Below are positions 1 through 4,728 of a DNA stretch of 6,034 nt, piece after piece. Within the stretch, counting starts at the first letter, position 1. Every line of letters starts with the position of its first letter. Both the position numbers and the translations under genes were made by a program. This DNA comes from Candidatus Heimdallarchaeota archaeon (GTDB taxonomy: Archaea > Asgardarchaeota > Heimdallarchaeia > Heimdallarchaeales > Heimdallarchaeaceae). The notes below the pieces were generated by a model. The model saw nothing but the letters and a program-made list of their open reading frames with translations. It was not told where the DNA came from and did no database searches. The stretch lies in assembly GCA_023139025.1 (NCBI GenBank), contig JAGLOH010000144.1, forward strand, positions 1 through 6,034, given 5' to 3'.

Positions 1-861
1 AGAGGGTCATATAAGCTGTATAGTGAAGTTTCAAAGAGCATTATGAATATAGTAAAACAGTATTCTCCTACTATGAAAGTAGCAGGTAATGATGAAGCTT
101 ATCTTGATTTAACTGAAATTGCATCTGATTATGAAGATGCAAGAAGACTAGCTGTGGAATTAAAGGATGACATTTTTGCGACAGAACGTTTAACTTGTTC
201 AATAGGTATTGCTCCTACTAGAATATTGGCAAAAATCGCTTCTGAAACAGATAAACCTGATGGATTAGTTGTTGTCAAACCTCTAGAGATTACAGAATTT
301 ATGGAACCTCTAAAAATTACCATCATACCTGGAGTAGGAAAAAAAAGTGCTGAATCTTTCAGCAGGAAAAATATTTACACTTGTGGTGATTTAGCCAAAT
401 TACCATACCAGTTAGTCTACCAGAAATTTGGTAAATATGGACTTAAAACATGGAAACTGGTAAATGGTTTCAATACTGAAAATACTCAAGAAAAATTCTT
501 ATCTAGCGAAAGGAAATCGATTAGTGAAGAGAGAACCTTCTTTGATAGATACCAAAAATGGGAAAATATTTGGGTACAAATTGATTCTTCCATTGATACA
601 ATTATTGCAAGAATGAGAGTTAAAAACATGAGTTTTAAAACCATAACTCTTAAAATTCGTTTTAAAAACTTCGAAACCTATACTAGATCACATTCTCTAT
701 CCAGTTACAATATCACAGAAAAACTTGTTAGGACTGTCGTTCAGAAACTTTTAGAAGAATTTGAAAACAAAAAACCTGAAGACATAAGACTGATAGGAGT
801 CAAAATATCAAATTTAAGAAAAATAGATAATAATCAAAAAACTTTAACACAATTTTTTTAA
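1..861 (+). CDS. dinB: Y-family translesion DNA polymerase (DinB/Dpo4-like), 5'-truncated by window edge
   Basis: This is the C-terminal 286 residues of a Y-family (Pol IV/Dpo4-like) polymerase, which copies damaged template during lesion bypass. The frame is open from base 1, so the ATG at 43 is internal. Compared with Dpo4 (about 350 aa), roughly 70 N-terminal residues, including the first catalytic Asp, lie outside the window. Visible in order (fragment numbering): palm acidic pair D31-E32 in AGNDEAYLDLT; the conserved stretch from SIGIAPTRILAKIA (about 67-80) to KPDGL; a thumb helix-hairpin-helix IPGVGKKSAE (109-118); the little-finger entry motif KSISEERTF (172-180); and a C-terminal PCNA-binding box QKTLTQFF (279-286) directly before the TAA. 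The usual S-I before D-E is G-N here. It lies 33 bp upstream of priL on the same strand, probably in one operon. The family call is firm; the substrate range is unknown. Confidence 0.95.
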   Translation, partial: RGSYKLYSEVSKSIMNIVKQYSPTMKVAGNDEAYLDLTEIASDYEDARRLAVELKDDIFATERLTCSIGIAPTRILAKIASETDKPDGLVVVKPLEITEFMEPLKITIIPGVGKKSAESFSRKNIYTCGDLAKLPYQLVYQKFGKYGLKTWKLVNGFNTENTQEKFLSSERKSISEERTFFDRYQKWENIWVQIDSSIDTIIARMRVKNMSFKTITLKIRFKNFETYTRSHSLSSYNITEKLVRTVVQKLLEEFENKKPEDIRLIGVKISNLRKIDNNQKTLTQFF

Positions 862-882
862 TACCATTATGTAAGTTTAAAG

Positions 883-888
883 AAAGGA
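883..888 (+). promoter_or_regulatory. Shine-Dalgarno site for priL
   Basis: AAAGGA lies six bases before the ATG at 895. It supports that ATG as the start and argues for translation from an internal position of a dinB-priL-priS transcript. No TATA-like element at a suitable distance is visible in the 33-bp gap after dinB. Confidence 0.6.
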
Positions 889-894
889 AAAATC

Positions 895-2247
895 ATGTCG
901 ACTGAAATTCCTGACTGGTTTGTTTTAAAAGATCCTGGAGACATATCTTTAGATGTTGAAAGTTGGAATAGGTATGCTAATACACGCTTAGACCGCCTTA
1001 TTTCTGAAGATCTATGGATAATAACTCAACCTTCATGGATGTCTGAAGATGAATGGTTTCAGTCGAAAGTAGAGGAATTTGGAGGACATACTTCACTTAA
1101 ACTTGCAGTTTCCCAAGATTCAAGATTAACATCCTGGTTGATAGAGGTAGAGGGGGATCTATTTGAATTTCGTTTTATCAGTAGTCCAAGTTTTGAACAA
1201 AAAATAAGTGTGTTAAAAGAACTTTATTCTCAAGAAAATGTTAAGTTAATCAGTGAAATTAATAGAATGTTTAGTATAGATATTTTTAGAAGATTCAATA
1301 TTGCGGAAGTTGATACAAGATCTGTAAAATACGCTAAAAGCAAATATGGAACTAGCGCTACTGACCTTAACAGAAAAGTAGCTATTCATTACACAAAAAT
1401 CCCCTCAATTGTATCAGCAAAAAGAGTACTTCTCTTCAAAGGATGGGGTATTGTCACACTTGCGGACATACGCCTTGCTGTTAAAAGAGAGTTTGAGAAA
1501 CAGCTGAGAGAAGTTATTGAGAGATCCAAAGAACTTGTTGAACAAGATGAAGGATTAAAAAATGCCATTAAACCTATATTTGACAGAGTAGCAGAAATTG
1601 CAAGATCCACAAGATTATCAAAAGATTTCCTAAGTTTAGGTTTAGATGAGGGAGTTGAAATCCTTTCTAAACCTGAATTATTTCCACCATGTATTCAGGA
1701 ACTAATTGGAATTCTTAAATCAGAAGGTCATTTGGCTCACTTAGAAAATTGGCAGTTAGGAACTTTCTTAAAAAGAGCTGGCATGGCTGTTGAAGAACAA
1801 CAGAGATTTTGGTATGAAAGCTCAATAGACAATATTGGAATTTCTTTTGAGGAATTTAAACAGAAGGTAAACTATCAGATTCTACATATTTATGGGAAAG
1901 TTGGTCGTGAAGTCGATTACAACCCTCCAAGTTGTAAAACTTGTATCAACAATTATTATTGTTACTGGGCACATAAAGAAAGTGCAAAAATTATAGAAGA
2001 TATAAAAACCCGTTTTGAAGACAGAAAGGGAGAAGTTGTTGAAACGGCAATAGAAGATATTTCTAAATTATTAAATGGACAACAGTATCAAAGAGCATGT
2101 GCGAGATATTTCACTTTATTAACAGGTTGGACTGTTCGAGGAAATCACATTAATCAGATGATAAGTTTCACCAGACAAGCCTACAAGAGATTCTATGCAA
2201 AGAAAGAGGAAGAAAAAGAAGTAAAGGAGAGTAATGAAGATGAGTGA
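895..2247 (+). CDS. priL: DNA primase large subunit PriL, Fe-S protein
   Basis: This is the regulatory subunit of the replicative primase (450 aa). It binds PriS and, through its C-terminal 4Fe-4S domain, helps start RNA primers. The N-terminal half is a mainly helical region with no simple motif. The C-terminal Fe-S domain begins at ELFPPC (C266) and continues through GTFLKRAGM (289-297), FW (305-306), YQILHIYGKVGREVDYNPPSC (C347 at its end), YYCYWAH (C356) and YQRACARYF (C402). C266, C347, C356 and C402 match the four cluster ligands of human PRIM2; a fifth Cys (C350) is extra. Wording such as FLK..GM..E...FW, YGK.G...DY.P.SC and YQ.AC.KYF resembles eukaryotic PRIM2 more than typical euryarchaeal PriL. 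Two arginines of the human 5'-triphosphate pocket are A281 and N285 here. The tail (436-450) is charged and rich in Glu/Lys. The start is chosen from the AAAGGA site; the 3' end overlaps priS. Confidence 0.95.
   Translation: MSTEIPDWFVLKDPGDISLDVESWNRYANTRLDRLISEDLWIITQPSWMSEDEWFQSKVEEFGGHTSLKLAVSQDSRLTSWLIEVEGDLFEFRFISSPSFEQKISVLKELYSQENVKLISEINRMFSIDIFRRFNIAEVDTRSVKYAKSKYGTSATDLNRKVAIHYTKIPSIVSAKRVLLFKGWGIVTLADIRLAVKREFEKQLREVIERSKELVEQDEGLKNAIKPIFDRVAEIARSTRLSKDFLSLGLDEGVEILSKPELFPPCIQELIGILKSEGHLAHLENWQLGTFLKRAGMAVEEQQRFWYESSIDNIGISFEEFKQKVNYQILHIYGKVGREVDYNPPSCKTCINNYYCYWAHKESAKIIEDIKTRFEDRKGEVVETAIEDISKLLNGQQYQRACARYFTLLTGWTVRGNHINQMISFTRQAYKRFYAKKEEEKEVKESNEDE
2224..2230 (+). promoter_or_regulatory. 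Ribosome binding site for priS, inside the priL 3' end
   Basis: AAGGAGA lies within the last priL codons. GGAG ends four bases before the ATG at 2234 and ten bases before a second in-frame ATG at 2240. The first spacing is rather short and the second rather long, so the true PriS start could be either (388 or 386 aa). Either way priS begins inside priL, which points to coupled translation and matched amounts of the two subunits. Confidence 0.55.
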
Positions 2248-3400
2248 GGGAGTTACATCAGAATTACTGTCTGAATATTATGAAAAGAAATTTCCTATAG
2301 AGAGTTTCATGTCTTATCTAGGATTGCCTGATTTTCAAAATAGAGAATTTGGCTTTGTTATTAATGAAAGATTTACGAGAAACATATCTTTTGAAAATAC
2401 AAAGAAATTAAGAGAGTTTATGGTTTCTAATTCGGTTCAACATGCTTATGTAGGTTCAGTTTATGGAAAACCACCTTCTAGAGATAATAGAATACATTCT
2501 ATCAAGTGGAAATACAGAGAATTTATTTTTGACATTGATATCAATGAATATGATTTAGTAAGATCATGTGATTGCGGTAAATATGATTATTGTAAAATCT
2601 GCTGGCCTTTAGTTCAAGATGCAGTTATATTTATTGAAGAAACTATGAAAGAAGATTTTGGTTTTAAGGAGATGAAATGGTTTTTTTCAGGTAGAAGAGG
2701 AGTACATGGATGGGTAGTGGATAAAGAATCAAAGTTTCTAAACAATGAACAAAGAGTTTCAATTTTGAACTATTTGACCTTCATACATGACGAAACTAGA
2801 TCACAATCTATAGAAGAAATTCCTAATGAAGCAAAACCTCTCAGAAACAGAATTTTTTCTCTTTTAGTAAAACCTTACATTGAGCACTCCTTTCTTGTGG
2901 ATTTGGATAATCCAATTTTACAATGTCAAAGCTGTAAGTCAAAATTTAGAGCTTACGAATTAATAGAAGAAGTAACAGGAAGAAAAACAGAAAGTCTAAG
3001 ATTTAGTACACTAGATAAAAGAATTCAAAATAGTAATATCAAATGCAAATACTGTTCTGGTGAACTAGAAAATATAACAAAATTAGAAATTGAAGATTTT
3101 GGTTTAACAGAACTTAAGGCTAGAAAAATAATAACCCAAGTTAAGGAAACTACTTCTTTTGATCATAATCAGTATAACATTATAATGCCAAATGATTGGA
3201 AAGTAAGAAGGAAAATGTCAAATGACATAATCTTGAATAGATACCCTAGAATTGATAGAGTTGTATCTACAGACATTAAAAGAGTAAGTAGAATACCTTA
3301 TTCAATTCATGGGAATACTGGAAAAATAGTTATTGAAATAAAGGATATAGATAGTTTTTACCCTGATTCTACACCAAATATTTGGGAAGCTTTAATGTGA
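2234..3400 (+). CDS. priS: DNA primase catalytic small subunit PriS
   Basis: This is the catalytic subunit of archaeal/eukaryotic (AEP) primase, which makes the RNA or short DNA primers that replicative polymerases extend. In order: N-terminal YYEKKFP (15-21) and DFQNREFGF (33-41); the catalytic FDIDINEYD (99-107) with metal ligands D100 and D102; a zinc motif CDCGKYDYCKIC (C112, C114, C120, C123); the nucleotide-binding motif SGRRGVHGWV (152-161); and STDIKRVSRIPYSIHGNTG (345-363), which probably holds the third catalytic Asp (D347). The stretch from FDID to GWV closely follows human PRIM1 (CW after the zinc motif, KEDFGF, SGRRGVH.WV) and not the FDIDADH form of many archaea. A second pair, C231-x2-C234 and C271-x2-C274, may bind another zinc. 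At 388 aa it is somewhat longer than typical archaeal PriS (about 330-360). It overlaps priL by 14 bp (8 bp if the ATG at 2240 is used). Confidence 0.96.
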   Translation: MKMSEGVTSELLSEYYEKKFPIESFMSYLGLPDFQNREFGFVINERFTRNISFENTKKLREFMVSNSVQHAYVGSVYGKPPSRDNRIHSIKWKYREFIFDIDINEYDLVRSCDCGKYDYCKICWPLVQDAVIFIEETMKEDFGFKEMKWFFSGRRGVHGWVVDKESKFLNNEQRVSILNYLTFIHDETRSQSIEEIPNEAKPLRNRIFSLLVKPYIEHSFLVDLDNPILQCQSCKSKFRAYELIEEVTGRKTESLRFSTLDKRIQNSNIKCKYCSGELENITKLEIEDFGLTELKARKIITQVKETTSFDHNQYNIIMPNDWKVRRKMSNDIILNRYPRIDRVVSTDIKRVSRIPYSIHGNTGKIVIEIKDIDSFYPDSTPNIWEALM

Positions 3401-3407
3401 AAGAAGA

Positions 3408-3427
3408 AGATTTCTAATTAGAAATCT
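3408..3427. terminator. Perfect 20-bp palindrome at convergent priS/acetyltransferase junction, possible bidirectional terminator
   Basis: AGATTTCTAA is followed at once by its exact reverse complement TTAGAAATCT, with outer pairing (3406 with 3429) after one mismatch. It starts 8 bp after the priS stop and covers the last codons and TAA of the minus-strand acetyltransferase. A transcript from either strand could fold into an 8-bp stem with an AAUU loop. Reading leftward on the minus strand, a pyrimidine tract TTCTTCTTTC follows; on the plus strand a T5 run comes about 20 bases later. Archaeal termination usually depends on T-runs more than hairpins, so the palindrome is certain and the terminator role is inferred. 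A dimeric protein site is the alternative. Confidence 0.5.
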
Positions 3428-4608
3428 GCATGTAAATGTGGTAATTTTTGTGGGAAGAGTTTCTTTATTTTTAGTTTATTTTCTTCTGATAAATCACCCC
3501 ATTTTTTGAAAGGAAAGTCATCCAAATTATAACATCCAAAGATTATGGCAGATAATCCTTGTATAGTTAACTCACAATCATAATGCTCAATTTCATTTAC
3601 ATTCAGAATACCATCTTTGTTTTCAAACAAGTATGTTTTGTTATTCCACTCACATTGCTCATCTTTGATTTTCATTGAAATGGATCCTTCACCAACATGG
3701 ATGCCAGAAATTTGGTCTACAATTACAACTCGACCCATAGGGGAAGGCACCCATTCTCTGCTGACTATTTTTCCCTTAGAACCCCAAAATGTATCATTAA
3801 ACCATATTTCAGGAAAATCTCCAGGAAGAATGGGGAGATGAATTTCATTAACTTGATCGGCATGGTGAGCTAACCATTGCAGTAACAAATATTTGCCTTG
3901 AGAATTATCAAAGTAAAAATGTCTAATTTTAATTTCCTTCCAAAATCCAGTGATTTTATAGGTCATGATTCCTATAACTTCCCCATTATTCTTTTTTGCA
4001 ATAGCAAGCCAGTAAGTAGCTTCATCTTTCATCCTAGCTTGTTCAGTATCATGTTTTATTCCCATTCCATGGGTTTTAAGCTGAAACTTCTTAATGTAAT
4101 CAAGATATATATCAATTCCATCTTTGATGTTGATTCTTTCTACAGTGCCGTCTAGTTCCTCTTTGATAATAGGAACCAAAGATTGAGGGGAAAAAACAGC
4201 TGTTCTTAATTGAGGAAAACTGACATATCCTAATCTTTCATAAAACTCCTCTTTGAAAGGATATAAGGTAGAAAATACTTGTTCTTTTTCTTTCATCTGT
4301 TTGAATGAAAGATCCATTAACTTCTTTGCGTATCCCTTTCTTCTAGCTTCAGGATCTGTAACGACCTCTGCAACTCCACACATTTTTTTAATTGTTCCTC
4401 GAACATTTTGCAGGATAGGTTTGAGCATTAATCCCGAAACTGGCTTATCATCCTCATAAATTGCGTAACACAAATCCTCTTTGAAGTAGTGTTTGTTCTT
4501 AAGTAATCTTTCAATGTCCCCAGGGGTTGAAAAAAAAGCATAGAAAACCATTTCGAGCAACGGATCTATTTCATTCCCCGATACTTCCTTAATTTCGACA
4601 TCTTTCAT
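3418..4608 (-). CDS. Eis-family GNAT N-acetyltransferase
   Basis: A 396-aa protein resembling the Eis family (COG4552-type): two GNAT folds followed by an SCP2-like C-terminal domain, normally about 400 aa, so it appears complete. These enzymes move acetyl from acetyl-CoA to amines; mycobacterial Eis acetylates aminoglycosides and protein lysines. Visible are the acetyl-CoA loop GVAEVVTDPEARRKGYAKKL (78-97), the family motif STLYPFKEEFYERLGY (113-128), whose Y123 matches the general-acid Tyr126 of M. tuberculosis Eis, and a C-terminal Phe (F396, end PHLHADF) in the place of Eis Phe402, whose terminal carboxylate is the catalytic base. The second GNAT unit covers about 155-285 and the SCP2-like part about 290-396. 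No ribosome binding site precedes the ATG, but a TATA-like element lies about 25 bases upstream, suggesting a leaderless message. It is convergent with priS and divergent from alaS. The natural substrate is unknown; the family is mainly bacterial, so transfer is plausible. Confidence 0.88.
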   Translation of the reverse strand: MKDVEIKEVSGNEIDPLLEMVFYAFFSTPGDIERLLKNKHYFKEDLCYAIYEDDKPVSGLMLKPILQNVRGTIKKMCGVAEVVTDPEARRKGYAKKLMDLSFKQMKEKEQVFSTLYPFKEEFYERLGYVSFPQLRTAVFSPQSLVPIIKEELDGTVERINIKDGIDIYLDYIKKFQLKTHGMGIKHDTEQARMKDEATYWLAIAKKNNGEVIGIMTYKITGFWKEIKIRHFYFDNSQGKYLLLQWLAHHADQVNEIHLPILPGDFPEIWFNDTFWGSKGKIVSREWVPSPMGRVVIVDQISGIHVGEGSISMKIKDEQCEWNNKTYLFENKDGILNVNEIEHYDCELTIQGLSAIIFGCYNLDDFPFKKWGDLSEENKLKIKKLFPQKLPHLHADF

Positions 4609-4629
4609 AATAGAAGGCTGGAAAATGCG

Positions 4630-4637
4630 CTTAAAAG
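4630..4637 (-). promoter_or_regulatory. Candidate archaeal TATA box for the acetyltransferase gene
   Basis: Read on the minus strand this is CTTTTAAG, centred about 25 bases before the ATG (4608). That is the usual TATA-to-start-site distance in archaea, so transcription would begin at or very near the start codon. The absence of a Shine-Dalgarno sequence in the 20 bases upstream of the ATG agrees with leaderless translation. Short AT-rich matches arise easily by chance in this DNA. Confidence 0.35.
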
Positions 4638-4690
4638 AGTTTTGTAGTCAATATGTCCATTATAGAAAATTTTCCTATTGATACAAAATT

Positions 4691-4701
4691 TTATTATATT
4701 T
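4691..4701 (+). promoter_or_regulatory. Candidate archaeal TATA box for alaS
   Basis: TTATTATATTT is centred about 33 bases before the alaS ATG at 4729, and an A-rich stretch (ACAAAA, 4683-4688) sits where a BRE would be. A start site 26-27 bases downstream of the centre would leave a leader of only about 6 bases. There is no clear Shine-Dalgarno sequence before the ATG, which agrees with a very short or absent leader. Confidence 0.4.
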
Positions 4702-4728
4702 GGGTTGGTTTTGGCATTTAGAGTAATA

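Noticed and set aside
129..326. Minus-strand open frame inside the polymerase gene.
   Set aside because: It is antisense to well-conserved polymerase motifs and its translation shows no recognisable family features.
852..859. T7 run at the end of the dinB-like gene as an archaeal terminator.
   Set aside because: The run is explained by the two Phe codons of the PIP box and the start of TAA. With priL only 33 bp away and an RBS present, a co-transcript is more likely, though partial termination cannot be ruled out.
1389..1610. Minus-strand open frame inside priL.
   Set aside because: Shadow of the priL coding frame; no independent start signal or motif.
3617..4459. Three plus-strand open frames (3617-3841, 3898-4155, 4253-4459) opposite the acetyltransferase gene.
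   Set aside because: They lie antisense to a clear full-length Eis-type protein and have no ribosome binding sites or known motifs.
4665..4674. Palindrome GAAAATTTTC in the divergent intergenic region as an operator.
   Set aside because: Ten bases of A/T-rich symmetry are easily found by chance here, and AAAATTTT recurs nearby at 4685-4692 with no clear spacing logic.
4653..4721. A 22-codon reading frame starting ATGTCCAT and ending 7 bp before alaS, possibly a leader peptide; the same 8-mer ATGTCCAT recurs at the alaS start.
   Set aside because: It contains no alanine codons, has no ribosome binding site, and would lie mostly upstream of the predicted alaS start site. A frame this short and an 8-base repeat are expected by chance.
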